Part shown: piece after piece, positions 22,804 through 35,799 of the stretch | Position numbering within the stretch: the stretch's first letter is position 1 | Layout of the letters: the number at the start of each line of letters is the position of its first letter | From: Theobroma cacao | Taxonomy: Eukaryota; Streptophyta; Magnoliopsida; Malvales; Malvaceae | Direction: 5' to 3' | Length of the DNA stretch: 64,000 nt | Assembly (NCBI RefSeq): GCF_000208745.1 | Contig: NC_030858.1 | Location: 21,709,242 to 21,773,241 of the forward strand | The notes under the pieces: generated by a model | Database searches by the model: none | Told to the model about the DNA's origin: nothing | The model's input: the letters and a program-made list of their open reading frames with translations, nothing else | Made by a program: the position numbers and the translations under genes

Positions 22804-25800
22804 TTAAATGAATTCGTCCTCGAATTCAAATCGGCATTGGGTGAACAATCAAAGTTCTAAAGCTCTACCACATCACTTTCATCAGGCATTCTTAACATAG
22901 GACCTTGGTTTATGCATCATATCGACTTCCAATCATATAGAAAACTCGACAATGTCATAGTATATAGTTATGTGTACTACTCTTGTTGGATCAACACAAT
23001 ATCATCTTTCATCTTATGAAGAGAATTCAAATAAGCTATTAATTCTGGCCACACCTCAATCAAATCATCATTAAATCATCAATTATGCATGTTTACTTAA
23101 CCATCCACCACTCTTCTACCTTGCTCCTTTATCAAACCTTCTAATATTCAAGCATCTATTCCACCATTGACTATGGATCTAATTTGTCAACCAATCTCTA
23201 TTTCATTTTTCATTCTCCCATACAAATTCCATTTAAGCATTTCACAATACATAAGGATCAAATGCTCTTTATTCATTTCATCTGTTTTTTTTTTAATATA
23301 AAAAATGATTCAAATCTAGTAACCATTAGTCATCATATTTCAGAAAACAAGCTCCAATACTTTCATGATCGAGTGCTCTCTAGATAAATCTCAACTTATA
23401 CCACAAGTCATTTCAATAAATCATGACATTCCACGTACCCCTTTATAATCTTAACCAATCTCTTTAATCAATAACTCAACCTCTTAAGGTTAAGGTTGCT
23501 CAAAAATTTCCTTTTAAAGTTCCTTTCCAAGTTTCATTTTGATTACTAATCATTTCTATATTTCCAATGTCATAGCTGATTTGTTCGTCATTAATCACCT
23601 ACAACATATCTAACTTGATATTTCTCAAATTTACTCCAAACATCAAATCTTATGGCCTCATTTGTTTGTCAATTTGAATATCAAATTAAACATTTATCTC
23701 TCCTTAAGTGCAATTTAAAATTTAAGAATCATCTATGAAGACCTTTATGATATTAACTCCTTTTAGCCTTTTTACCTTAGAAAATTAAATCTATAATCAT
23801 TCATTCTCAATCATGGGCTTTATGCCAAACAAGGCAGATTTTAAACTTTTAATTATACGAATTCAAATGCACACCTTTACGCATAAGCTATAAACTTTTC
23901 CCAACATCTTTATATATAAAAACTATATATATATTGAAGCTATACCAAAACTGATACATCATTTTCCATTGCCCCTTAGGATATTAAATTCATGTCATAC
24001 TTCTCTATTTGTGTACTTCATAATAACCTAACAATTTCTAGCTCACAATTAAGCTAGTTCATATGCCAAGCCTTTCAGGCTATATCAAAACACCAAGTTT
24101 TATCACGATATAATAGAATTTAATGAACTCATACCAAAAGTATAAACATTTACTTTTAAGCTAACAGCATTATAATCCACTTGTTCACTACCAAAATCAG
24201 TGATAAATTATCTTAATCATTGTCTAGCACTATAACCATTGATAGAATATCCTCATCGAATCAAATTATAAGTAACTCCACATGAGCTTTTATACCAATA
24301 TGCAACAATATAGCCATACATATATATTTCCAAAAATTTTAACTTCGAATAGCCTTAGGCATATCAAGCTCAATAAGCCATCTGTAAAACCAAAATAACC
24401 AACAATCAAGTTTAGAATCATTTCTTCTTCTTGGTTGGTTAGATCATGCTCATCATTTGTGGTGAATACACAAAGCTGATTTCAATATTCCATTCTTATA
24501 CGAGAGTCAACCACTAGTTAGCATCATCCCTAAACACCACATGCTTTATAAGTCAATTTTCTTAGCCAAAATTCATATTGTAGTGTTCCATCTCTAGGTC
24601 ATGTCTCATTACCAAATCTTTATTCATATATGAGTACTTGAATTCTCAAATCATCATCTTTTTTTTTTCCAAGTAGATCTCTATGAGTCCAGTTGCGTAC
24701 TTTTATTCCCTCACCAAGGGTAATATCGATTAACTAAAGCATATCTCCATTATTCACTAATCATTTAAAGCACAGTTCAATCTTCGCTTACCTTTATTTG
24801 GTGCACTACCTTGATAAGTACTCAAAATGAAATGAAACATGTGAGGGAAGCACTTTTTACTGTTGTATGCTCTGCCTCCACAAGCATATCGAACCATATC
24901 ATTATCGGGTCTACATAATGGCAAGGTAGTCATTACCTTAAACCAACATTTCCAAGCATTCTTAGGCTTGCAACGTACCTTGGTACTACGTGACATATCA
25001 GTCATGAGCATCAACATCGCTATATACCTATTAGCTCCTCGAGCTTTAATGTTTCCACATTGTGAGAACTCCTTCGAATTATCCCACCAAGGTGTTCGCA
25101 AAATAGATACAAGCCCATAACTTATGGTTCAATGCCTAAAAAAGTGAACACTATCCCATCATTAAAGTTCTACCTTATCTATCAATCATAACTCCCTTGC
25201 ATATTTACCTATACATTGTTGGGTTACTCACAAGCCACTCATGGCCATCCAAATTTTGACCTCTTATAGCAAGTCAAGCTAATATATTCTCTTATGTTGT
25301 TCCATACACTTCCAAAACACTTAAACACTTCCTCTAATAGGGTTCCATTGGGAACTTAATCAATCAAAGGCTCATCTTCAAAGCCACTCATAACTTTAAT
25401 CATTCATTGTATGCCTGATAACACTTTAGCTCACTGACCCCACTGGACATTATTTTAAAATCTCCCAAGGTGTCCGTGTTCTTTGTTCGGATCATACCAT
25501 CTAACTTAGTATAATTGCATTAATTATCCTTATGCTCTTTATGCTCAGCATATCAACATCCATATTTCCCCCTCATTCATGTTATCGACCTTGTTAAGGT
25601 ATATGTGGCTTTTCAACCTTTCACAATACATTCTACATTTATGCCAGGGCATTCTCAACCTCATGCCAAGCCTATAGTCATGTAACCATAAATCAGGGTA
25701 AACTCCCCTATGGGATATCTCCTTCCATATGATGCATGGGGATCACAAGATGTACAACTCTAAGTGTATGCCTACATATTGATAACCTCCATATATTTTA

Positions 25801-27230
25801 TGATCATGGAAACCACAATTTGCAAAACTAGCTTTCTATCACAAGTTTGCGATCAGAACATTAGTCTTTACATATATCACTTTGGCCATCATTCACTACT
25901 AACATTCGTATACCTTTACCACAACATCCAGTGCAAATTGATTAATCAATGATCTCCAAATTTACTATTAGGTACAAATATATTAAATTGTACACCATTT
26001 AGTGTTAAAATCTTGACTTTACTCATCAATTCTTAACCAATTACATCCATAAGATAGACAATTCACTAAATCTTTGTATCTTGCTTTTACAATCTTAAGA
26101 TCAAAATTTATTAAGCTTAGGATGCAGAAACTTCCTCTTAGAGCATATCCGAAAATCCACATGTTTTAAGTCCCTTACCTTTGGAGAAGTCACATTCAAG
26201 ACTAATCATTTACATCATAGGTTGCATATTTAACCAAACATATTTTTAAATTGACCTTTAAAGCAATTAATATATCGATCTTCATATAGAACTCCATATG
26301 GCACTCAAACTAAATTTATCATTTCCATGTCATTTAATTTTAAACTACTAAATCCACATTTAGTCCTTTAATTCTTTGACTCCACACTAAGCATAGCAAA
26401 ATTCAACCTCATCCGTAGAGTAGATCATTTACTAGCCTTTTACTTCATGACCATACATCAATTATAATAATCCGTGATTTTCACCCTTGAGCTAATTCAT
26501 GCAATTATAACCATAAACCACAATAATTCAATTCAAGCCTTAGAATCTCCTAATCACTTAGTTGAAATCAAAACCAACTCCATTTAAGCCACTATACACA
26601 TATTCAACACTTATACGCTTATAAAATATATCAAAAGCCCACACCAGTTCATAGGGGCATGTCAAGCTCAATTAACAAACTGTACTTACCTCTATGCACA
26701 TAAACATTGGTTTACACTTTCCTCGATACTTAAATTTATAACCTCAAGTGAGTCATAACAATCACTCTTCATTCCAGTCAAGATACAGCTCTTATTACCC
26801 TTATTGTACGTCCTCCCTATATTGACCTCAAATACAATCCATAGTCTCCAAAATTTTAATTTTTTTTTAACCATGGGTTCAAATCATAATTCCACCAAAT
26901 GAATAAATTATTACGGACCTAACAGTCCAGCTCCACCTTCCTCCATCCTTAGTCGGAGGAATATATCATTATATTGACCTTTCATTAAGAGCATTTGCTT
27001 AAAAATCTTTTCAATAATAGTTTGTGTCTCGGGCGGCATCTCAAACCCGAGCAGCGATACCATTTATGCCATTTACATGACGATAGCAAAAGGGTAGGTT
27101 ACTAGGAATAGAAGTTCATATAGCTTATTGTCTATGACTTGTGCTGCAGTCACAAACCATAGATAAGACTCTACATTAACTTTAACAAATCCGCTGATTG
27201 ACACAAGAATCCCTAGGACTCGACTACACC
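22804..27230 (-). mobile_element. E internal region, essentially non-coding
   Basis: About 4.4 kb of AT-rich sequence with no gag, protease, RT, RNase H or integrase motif in any frame. The longest open frames (for example 24757-25101 on the minus strand and 24863-25120 on the plus) show no domain and overlap each other. Only the 43-codon ORF at 26911-27039 has a plausible start context near the primer site. Internal length is close to that of D. Confidence 0.7.
26911..27039 (-). CDS. 43-aa ORF near the 5' end of E
   Basis: ATG at 27039 opens MPPETQTIIEKIFKQ and runs to a TAA at 26911-26913, ending GGAGLLGP. It lies about 190 nt after the primer site, where a gag ORF should start, and begins MPP as many plant Gypsy gag proteins do. 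The predicted peptide is short, with an amphipathic, possibly helical first half (IIEKIFKQMLLMKG). It may be the surviving N-terminus of a gag gene or a leader ORF. No domain is recognised, and chance cannot be excluded at this length. Confidence 0.35.
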   Translation of the reverse strand: MPPETQTIIEKIFKQMLLMKGQYNDIFLRLRMEEGGAGLLGP

Positions 27231-27246
27231 TAGAGCTCTGATACCA
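27231..27246 (-). promoter_or_regulatory. E primer-binding site (tRNA-iMet type)
   Basis: On the minus strand TGGTATCAGAGCTCTA, starting four bases after the 5' LTR end. The first 12 bases match the canonical initiator tRNA-Met complement exactly. Confidence 0.92.
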
Positions 27247-27250
27247 CCTT

Positions 27251-29863
27251 TATCACAGCCCAAATTCCTTGGCCCTGACTAGAGCATGAGCCTAATGGGC
27301 ATAGCCCGCTAAGCCCAAGCAAGTGTATTTATGCAATCCAGATCATTAATCCTAACCATCATTTCCAAAATCACATACTGAACTTCTCAACTAAAAATAT
27401 TTTAATAACATTTTATTATGTAAAAATAATGTCACCCGTTTGCCAACTCATGCTGGCATCAGTAATCAAATATACATATTTGACTTATAACATGGATTTT
27501 AGCAGATTACATTACATATACATGTTCACAAGTAATAGACTCGTGACCGTCAGCGGAGTGATCGTGGGTGAAGGTACAACTATTGAGATGCCATAGTACC
27601 TACCAAGAGGACGAGCATACATGGACACTCAATCTAAGTCCCAACTGCCTTTGAATATCAAAACATGAAGTTTAAAAAATGTGAGTATAAACTCAGCGAG
27701 TGAACATAAGAAGGGAACAAGCAATCAATAGGAAGAATTTGGAAATCATGATGCACTTGTTTCAAAAACAATGCAATTTATTTAGTTTCTTACTAAAAAC
27801 CCCTCTTTTCAAACTTTGATTAATAACCTCATAGTGTTGCAAAAACCCAAGATCAACCCATGAAGTTAAATGGGTGAAAAATATATCAAAATCAAGCAAG
27901 GTAGCAAGCATGGCAGCAAGTTTCTCGCTACAGCGAGATTCAGGTGGCCAAAATAGAAAGTTTCTCGTTGTAGCGAGAAATAGTGTTAGTTTACATATGT
28001 TTCAATTTTCTAGCATATCTCCCATGACACAAGTCTAATTGACCTGATTTTTAGACCGTTAAAAAGCTAAGAGAAAGGGCTACAACTTTGATTATAACGA
28101 CTTTTCCCATTTTGGACGGTAAGGTGGTTAAAATCTTCACCAAAGTAAAAGTATTGCATTAGAACCCTGAGAGTTTCTCGTTGCAGTGAGATTTATTCTC
28201 GCTACAGCGAGTTTCTGGCTGCCAAAACAGAATGTTTCTTGCTGCAACAAGAAAGTATTGTACCTAAATGTAAAAAGGACCTCCTTTGCACTAAAAATCC
28301 ATTTAGTGCTGCAATAAACTCAATTTGCAATAAAATGTGACATTCTCGAGATTCATCATGCCAATTTCAACATGAAATACTAAAAAGTTTCCAAAGTTCA
28401 ACATGCCAAATTTTCACATGCATTACAACCATATACTATATTCATGAACTTTTATTTCACAAACATATATATATACATATATACATAATTAAACACTAAT
28501 ACCATCATCATCTCACCCAGCTCATGTGCATCCCCCCACATCATGTACATATCCCCACATCGTGCACACGGGCACTCTCATCATCTATTTCCTTCACCAC
28601 CATCATCACTGACATGTGCATCCCCCCACATCGTGCACACACATAGTTATCATTATCACACAATATCAACCATCAATACACAACATATATATATATATAT
28701 CAAAATAATGTAGTACAAGAATCCATAACAGCCACATGTCACACATAGAGACAATTTATTAAAGGCTTGTTCCCAAGGCACCATTTTTAAGAAAAATGGG
28801 ATAAAATCATTTAAAGGTTTTGTGCAAATACATTCACATTCCCAAAACAATTTTGAAATGCATGTTCACTCACCGGGATTGTTGAACCTCTAATAGACTC
28901 TAACTTCGATTATTACTTCAAACAGACATGTGAGGCCTTGTTGGAACCTATCACCCACAATATAACTATAAAAAATATAATAGCCCATAAATCAAATTTC
29001 TAGCCATCTCTAACACCTAAAAATCAAATTCTAACTCATTTCTCACCTTGGTGGGTTTTTTTTTTATAGTTGAATTCCTTTTCAAAAGCTTCGAAGCTAC
29101 TGTGGCAAGTCTCTCTTTCTCTCTCTAAAACTTTCAACTACTGCGAGAAATTGATGAACAAAGACTTTTTTGAGGGTTTTAAGATGTAAAAGTGGAAAAG
29201 CATGAAAAATCGTATGAAAGAGTGGGTAAAAGCAAAAAATTTGGAGCTAGAGAGAGAAAGTTATGGAAGTTGCAAAGCAAGATTCCATGGAGGATAAAAA
29301 GAACGTGAAAAGGGAGGAAGAAGAAGAAGAAGCAGAAGCTACTGGAAGCTGTTGGAGCTTAGATATTTATGCTTCAAGTTAATCCAAATTTTCACCGAAA
29401 TTACCAAAAGGCCTTTAACATGGTGGCTTTGTCTTCCTCCCATCCTTTGTGCAACCTTTTTGCTCTTTTGACATTGGAACAAAATCCATAATAGTCTAAA
29501 GGTACTCGAGTTCATGAAACTTAAAAATTTAGACTCTAGATGCAAAATGACCATTTTGCCTCTACCGTGGAAACTATCATTATTTTTATCTTTTTCATTT
29601 ATTTACCATCATAAACATCATTTATTCATTCCTTAGGCCTATTTAGATCCTGAGAGCATAAAAAAAGCCCACTCGTAGGAGCTCACCAAGAGCAATTATG
29701 AAATTACCCCTGATCCGCATTACCACGTCTACTTCTAGTTATGTGTCTATGGAGATTGAGATTTCACAAGTTCACTTTTGAATTACCCTTTTAACTCAGT
29801 AATCAACCTCAATTGGTATCCATAAAATTTATTAGCCACCGTATCAAAATACCGGGTACTACA
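27251..29863 (-). mobile_element. E 5' LTR
   Basis: A 2613-bp LTR. On the minus strand it starts TGTAGTACCCGG and ends GGGCTGTGATA (terminal TGACA with C to T). The palindrome series is at 27920-28260 and the GTGCAC minisatellite at 28520-28650. It is a homologue of solo LTR M (53627-56262). Relative to J, L1 and C3 it has about 110 extra bases at the 5' end before the shared TGTGAAATCTC-like start. Confidence 0.92.
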
Positions 29864-29868
29864 TTATA

Positions 29869-32800
29869 AATGATACTTTGAATGGTTAATGTGCTTAATG
29901 TCGAGGATTGTCACCTTCAGTATTGAGGGAATTGTAACTCGATATTTTTGTGGATGAGAGATGTTAAGGGGTATATGCTGGATAAACAAGAAAAGGGTTA
30001 AAAAGATAACTCATTGGTCAAGTGTCTATAGTGTGTAGATAGGTCATGAAGATTTGTGCAGTGCATAAAAGAAGAAAAAGGTATGTAAATCTTTTAAATT
30101 GTTTCTTATGAAGTATGATTGATGGTAAGAATGGAGGCACATGGTGCCATGACATTATAAAATGATAATTCGGCACAAATATAGACCATTAGAGGTAAAT
30201 CATGGAACTTGGGAAAGATGAATTCTTGATTTAATAAGGATTGTGAGTAAAAGTGTGGAGAAAGATGAACTATTTTCATAGTTTTTGTATTAAAAATCAA
30301 TAAATTATTGAGTTACAGGACAAGAAAGACAATCAATTGTGGATGGTAAGAATTGTGGGATGCCATAAGTAGTGAATAATTATGTGTGTGGTGTTATATA
30401 TATTGTGAAGTTATTACACAATATGGAAAGGATGTCCTAAGGTCAGACTTAATGATTGATGATAAGTGTTAAAAGATAATATGAGTTGAAAGTATTAACT
30501 TGGCCTAGTGCATATGATAAGCAAAGAGAAGATACACATGTTTATAGAAATTATGGTATAGGCTTAGAGGAAAGCCATGTTGTTGAAAATGATTAGAGTA
30601 GTAATCATAAAGGTAGAAGAATTGCTTGATAAAGTAAATTCTAGTATTGCAATGCCGTAACGCTGACTGCCCAACGCTACCGCATTAAGAACCTCTTATG
30701 GTTAAAAAGTTTGAGCAAACTATGAGTGGCATGATGATACATTTACAAGCCAAATTATGGTCATTGGTCATGATGTTGAGCTTTGTTATTTGGAGTTTTA
30801 AGTGCACTGGAAAAGTGTTTATACGAGTGAATTGAAAAGTTTCTTTATTGCCTTATGTATTGGCCTATAAGTAAAAGAGAAGTTAGAGAGTTCTTGAGAT
30901 GGCTACATTAAGATCCATTACCATGTGAAGTATTAAGATGAATAATATGTTAACTAAAGTTAAATCCTAAGAAATAAAGAAGACAAGAGATTAAGCCTTG
31001 TTAAAGGCTAAGGAAAAAGTGAGTGAAAAGTTAGATGAATGTATGAGACATTAACAAGGGATGTCAATACTATGTGATGAAATTGTGAATAAAGGATTAC
31101 AAAAGTGGCATAGTAAATAAGTTAATATAAAGTATTGCTATGAGGATTTACAAATCTTGTATTGACTTAGTTGAATGAAGAGGATTAGTAACAACGCAAG
31201 GCCAATTATGTGGCATGCTAGAAACCCATGAAAATGAATTGAAGTATGAATAGATAAGCATGCATTCAAATATCTTAGTGAATAAGTGTATGCCTTTTCG
31301 AAATGATATGCTCAGAATGTTAAAGAGCAAATAAGTGGTTAGGTGTTTTAGGAATGCATGAACATCCTTCAGAAGGAATTACCAGTCATACGAGGCAAGT
31401 ATAGTATGTGGGATTTTGAAACTTGCTAAGGAGCCAACGGCTAAACCACAGGTTATGTGATCATATGCGGTGAGACATAAGTTTAAGGTGGGTATCTACA
31501 AGGAAATACTTAAAAGGAATTCTACTATGAATCTTGTGAAAACAAGCATTAAGTTATGTAGTTACAAAGAGAAAGCTGTAAACTGAAAGTGATACTTGCA
31601 TTGACATTAAGAAATACTTAAGAAGAACCTTGTTTCAAGTCTTACGATTACAAGTTCAAATTGTACAATGGCTAAGGGAGAATTATGTTATGTTAGTATA
31701 AAAGAATAATACAAAAGATAATGGAAGGTAACCTTGATAATGAAGTCGGATAATGAAAACCTTATAGTGTAGAAATTAGAATTCGAAAAATACATGAGAC
31801 TTGCATGATTCAGATGAGTCTAAGTTTTAAGTGACTAACTAATATCAAATTGCAATAAGTATATAATATGTATGTTAGAGGTACGAAAGATGATTGAGAA
31901 ATAAGCATGATTTTTAGGAATTATGGTATTGCATAAGATGCAATGATCAAGTGAAGATGAATCTTTGAAAGATCAATGAGATTATAAAGCATATACGAAT
32001 ACTGGATTGCAGTTTAATGAAATTGACATTCAGCAAGTGAGATGTGATTAATGACATTATAATGCAAGGATATATATAGTACAATGAAACTTAACCATAT
32101 AACTAGAAATGATAAGAAATGAGTATAAGCATGAAAAGGATGTGGAGCTATGCATAGGCATAATGAGAATTCATATGGATTACGTAAGGAATAACTTAAG
32201 GTAAGACGCAAGTGGAATGATAATTGAAACATCTAAAAAGGGCAATCTGAAATTGATTGTACCCTAATGCTCGTAGATAAAATATGAGAATATTGACATG
32301 AACTATGAGAATTATTATATTGAGTCTTGGTTATGGATGGGAACGAACAAAGAGAAATTAGTCTGATGGCACTTGAACACAAGGATCCCTACACATAATG
32401 AGGAATGTGGACATTTAAATGTGCGCGTACATACGTATGTGTGGAGTTGATAATGTGACCAACTAAAGTGAAGAATTGTTCTTACTGATTCAAGATTTGA
32501 ACTCAATATATTTGATGAGCTATATAGCTAGTACAATGATAAGAAATCCCATCAGAAATTGAGCTATGTTGATATAAGAAATTTTTGGAGTAATAGCCAA
32601 AGAAATGATACCAAGGAAATGTAAACTATAGCATGGTTAAGCCATGCAAGATGGACTAATATGATTAAGAAGATTGAAGTTGCATAAAGCAAGATAAACA
32701 TGATGCATGTGGGAATAATTGAAGGCATTAACCTCCCCCAACGTTCAGAGTACGTACAAGAATGAATATGGCATGTTTATAATGCTGTAAGCTATATAAT

Positions 32801-33173
32801 AGTGTATGATGCTAAGATGAATGAATGAATGTCGATAAGTTTGACAAGGAATGAAGTAATAAGATGGTGATTAGGTATACATAAGCAAGTATAAAAATGT
32901 GATCGAAATCGATATGATTAAGATGGAGTTATGGTTCAAATTTAATGATGGTGATAACGGCATACTCGACGTCTTAAAATAAGAGATAATCGTGAAAGGT
33001 ATCGTCGATTTGATTTTAAAAGATGATAACAGACATAAGTGAGATATTCTAGTCGAATTGGAGGTAAACGAGATAAATAAATCAAAATTCCCTATAAGGA
33101 AAGAATGGAATAAGATCATAAAATGAGATTAATAGCCGTTCACCGACGTGAATTCAAGGACTAATTCTTTCTG
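29869..33173 (+). mobile_element. D internal region, non-coding
   Basis: This is the continuation of D after E. It is AT-rich and purine-biased on the plus strand, with stop codons in all frames at short intervals. I found no pol domain, zinc knuckle, tRNA or promoter-like arrangement. A brief GC-richer patch at 30655-30700 is unexplained. Confidence 0.65.
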
Positions 33174-33185
33174 AGTGGGGGAGAC
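33174..33185 (+). promoter_or_regulatory. D polypurine tract
   Basis: AGTGGGGGAGAC immediately before the 3' LTR start TGTGATACCCC. It is identical to the tract of E. Confidence 0.92.
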
Positions 33186-35653
33186 TGTGATACCCCATAC
33201 CCCCTTATAGTAGTCAATATAACCGTATCGATAAGTCGAAGGGCTAATTGACTTGGATTTAAGTGTCAAAGAGCGGTGGCGGGTGAAAGGAATATTCTAG
33301 CGTAAAATATTTCGCACGAAAGGAAATAATAATTAAATAATATTATTATATTGAGGATGAATTAGTGAGATAAAAAGTGATTTGGAAGTCAATCGGGGCA
33401 TAATAAGGTATTTTGGGTACCAAGGAGACAAGTTAAAAATTTTAGAATAAAATAACATTTCATTAATAAAATCATATTAAAATATTAATATTTTATCCGA
33501 TGTCGAAATTAGTCATGAAGGGGGAGTATATGGTGCACCTAAGTGGAAGAGAAGAAGAACAAGGGAATTTCGGAGAAAAATGATGTTAGTGGGGCCCGCT
33601 TGTCTTTATCAAGTAAAGATAGCATGGGTAAATATATATTTAAATATTAGATGATACTGCGTTAAAGTGTGAACTTAATATTTTATTGGTACAAGTGTTA
33701 AGGAAAAAAAATAAAAAGAAATTGAAATTAAAATATTGTAGGAAGAGTTAATTAAAAAGGCTAAAAACCTCAGAGGGTAAAATGATAATTTTGCCATTAG
33801 CTTGGTCAAAGCTTCCAAAGGAAGCTTTGACTCTTATCTTCTTCTTCCATGACCAGTTTTTATCTTCACCAAAAGGAATTTTCTTCTTCTTCTTCATACT
33901 CCCACGCCATTTTCTCTCTCCACCATGAAAAATCAATTTTCTTTCATTTTCTTTTCCTTTCCTTTCTTTTCTTCCTTCTTCCTTCTCCTAACTTCTTGGG
34001 AACCAAAACCCAAAACTTTTAACCTTAATTTTCAGCACAACCAAACCCTAGGAGAGAGAAAAAAAATCTCTCTTTCTTTTCTTCATTTTTAAAGCCAAAA
34101 GGTATGTATTTTCAACTCTTGAATTTTAGAATTTATGGGTTATATTTTCAGATTTTATTTCCTAATTTCTTCAAATTCTTTTTCTTGGAAATATTATGTT
34201 TTTGTTGATCTTTATGCTTCCAAGCTCACCAAGGTAAAGAATCTTTAAATTGGAATAGTTGGTCTAGTAGGTTGTGAAATAGACTAGAATTCTAGGTTAA
34301 ATATCAAGCTAGAATATAGTTTATCTAGTGTGCGTTTATTAGAATTATTGAGTTCAAATTTATGATATATTTGAAGCTATTATTATTTATTGGCAAATAT
34401 AGGTTTTAATGGTACTTCAAGACTTAACTTGGAGTAAAGCCTTGTTGGTGCTAATTTTGTAAGGTGGCATTACCAAGGTGAGTGAACTTGCATTAAAATG
34501 TTTTAGGATAAATGCATATGTGCTTGATTGAATCACTTGAAATATTTTATTGGTTTATTCTTTAAAATGTGCATGGGAACAAGCCCCTGATGAAACGTTT
34601 GTATGCTGTGAAATGTGTAATATAATGAAACCATGTGTTCTTATATTATGTGGATATGTATGTTATGCTTGGAATGATAATGTTGTATGATAACTATAAC
34701 CGTGCATGTTCAGTGTGGGAGTGCAAGTGACAGTGTCGGTGGTGTGCAGTGTAGGAGTGAACATGTCGATGATGATGTGGTGTAGGAGTGTACATGATAT
34801 TTGCCATGTGTGGTGTGGGAGTGCACATGAGCTGAGTTGAGGATGGTGGTTGTATGCATTGAGCCATGTTGACTAGTGTGGGAATGATCTTGATATATTT
34901 GATGAATGTTTGAAAATATATATATATATATATACAAAATGTAAACATGAATTCTTACATGCCTATGCACTTGCCCTATAAAGTAGGGATGTTTAGAAAA
35001 TGAAATGTGATTGCATTGATTATTGAAAGTTGAATTTCTTAAGTGTTTTAAAACGAGTTAAACGTCAACATGGTATCAAGTTGTTTATGATATACAAATT
35101 GCATAGTCTTGAAATGAGTGCATCATGTTTTCGAAAACCTTTCGTATCGTTTGCTTATTCCCTTTCTATGTTCACTCACTGTGTTTATACTCATTCTTTT
35201 CAACTTCATGTTTTAGTTTTCAAGTTCGAAGGTAATTGGATCCTAGGTAGAGATGCTTCCTCCTGTTCACCATACGGTAGGTTTACTAGGACACTCCATG
35301 ATAGTACCCACGCTAGAGTCACTCCGCTGATAGTCAAGGTCTTTTGTATGTGTATATGGTTATTTAAATGTACTTCGTGAGATTTGTTGTAAACACTGTA
35401 TGTTTAGTTTGCATGATAATGTCGCCACAGGTTGGCAAATGGTAATCTTATTTTGTGAATGGTATATGTTCGGTTACCATGATTTATTCTTGAGAAGAAT
35501 TTATTTTTGAAAACTATGAATTAAGAACTTTAGAGGTAAATGAGGGACAGAGGGTCTAAAGAACAAGTTTTCATAGAAAGGCTTGCTTGGGCCCAGTGGG
35601 CCATGCCTATTGGGTCCATGAGCCGGTCATGGCTTGAGATTTGGGCTATGATA
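33186..35653 (+). mobile_element. D 3' LTR (full length)
   Basis: A 2468-bp LTR from TGTGATACCCC to GGGCTATGATA. Its first 700 bases match F/G-type LTR starts; its last 90 bases (GGCTTGCTTGGGCCCAGTG onward) match J, E, M and C3. It contains donor-like sites CACCAAG/GTAAAG (34233) and ACCAAG/GTGAGT (34478), a minisatellite (34725-34850) and acceptor-like pyrimidine tracts near 35205-35225. It is the intact partner of the deleted 5' LTR. Confidence 0.9.
34725..34850. repeat. Minisatellite in D 3' LTR
   Basis: About four units with GTGTGGGAGTGCACATGA-like words, 30-45 bp apart. Followed by a short TA microsatellite at about 34919-34935. Confidence 0.7.
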
Positions 35654-35799
35654 GTTATGCGGTCTATAGCATTAACATAGATGGGTGACCGAGTATAATG
35701 AAGTAATGAGAGTTTCTAATAAGGCTTGTTCGGGACTTGGCAGGTTTTCCTGAAAGTCTCGGATGTCGGTAGCGATAGAGGAGCGATTGTTACACAGAC

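Larger units (their letters stand above)
19476..29863 (-). mobile_element. E: complete two-LTR non-autonomous element inside D
   Basis: In element orientation: 5' LTR 29863-27251, primer site 27246-27231, internal region about 4.4 kb, purine tract 22803-22792, 3' LTR 22791-19476. Flanking duplications are TCATA (19471-19475) and TTATA (29864-29868), one transition apart. The internal region has only a 43-codon ORF near its 5' end, so E is another large non-coding derivative. The two LTRs are clearly alike but not identical by eye (several percent mismatch in sampled blocks, not computed), so the insertion is not very recent. E interrupts D and is therefore younger than D. Confidence 0.9.
17144..35653 (+). 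mobile_element. D: two-LTR non-autonomous (LARD-like) element, hosts E
   Basis: It has a 5' LTR (17144-18012), a tRNA-Met-type primer site (18017), an internal region (18013-19475 plus 29869-33185, about 4.8 kb once E is removed), a purine tract (33174-33185) and a 3' LTR (33186-35653). Flanking duplications are GCTAT (17139-17143) and GTTAT (35654-35658), one transition apart. Apart from a short acidic ORF remnant near the 5' end there is no recognisable gag or pol, so it fits a large retrotransposon derivative mobilised in trans (inference). Its LTR 5' half is of the F/G type, while its 3' end is of the J/E type. Confidence 0.88.
6953..35794 (+). mobile_element. F: solo LTR, split by G and D
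   Basis: The LTR begins TGTAACACCC at 6953 and ends CGATTGTTACA at 35794, with duplications CAAAC (6948-6952) and CAGAC (35795-35799), one transition apart. Its own sequence is 6953-10287, 16700-17143 and 35659-35794, about 3.9 kb in total; the rest is inserted G and D. Removing D joins 17143 to 35659, and the joined text matches the reverse complement of the 5' part of G, which confirms that F and G are one family. It holds a TATA-like box near 8140, donor-like AAAG/GTAAGG at 8460 and acceptor-like TTTTACAG ending at 16888. No protein-coding region is credible; its purine-rich stretch gives spurious minus-strand open frames at 7684-8378. Confidence 0.85.

Noticed and set aside
24757..25120. 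114-codon minus frame and 85-codon plus frame in E internal region
   Set aside because: They overlap on opposite strands, have no recognisable motif, and lie far from the expected gag position.
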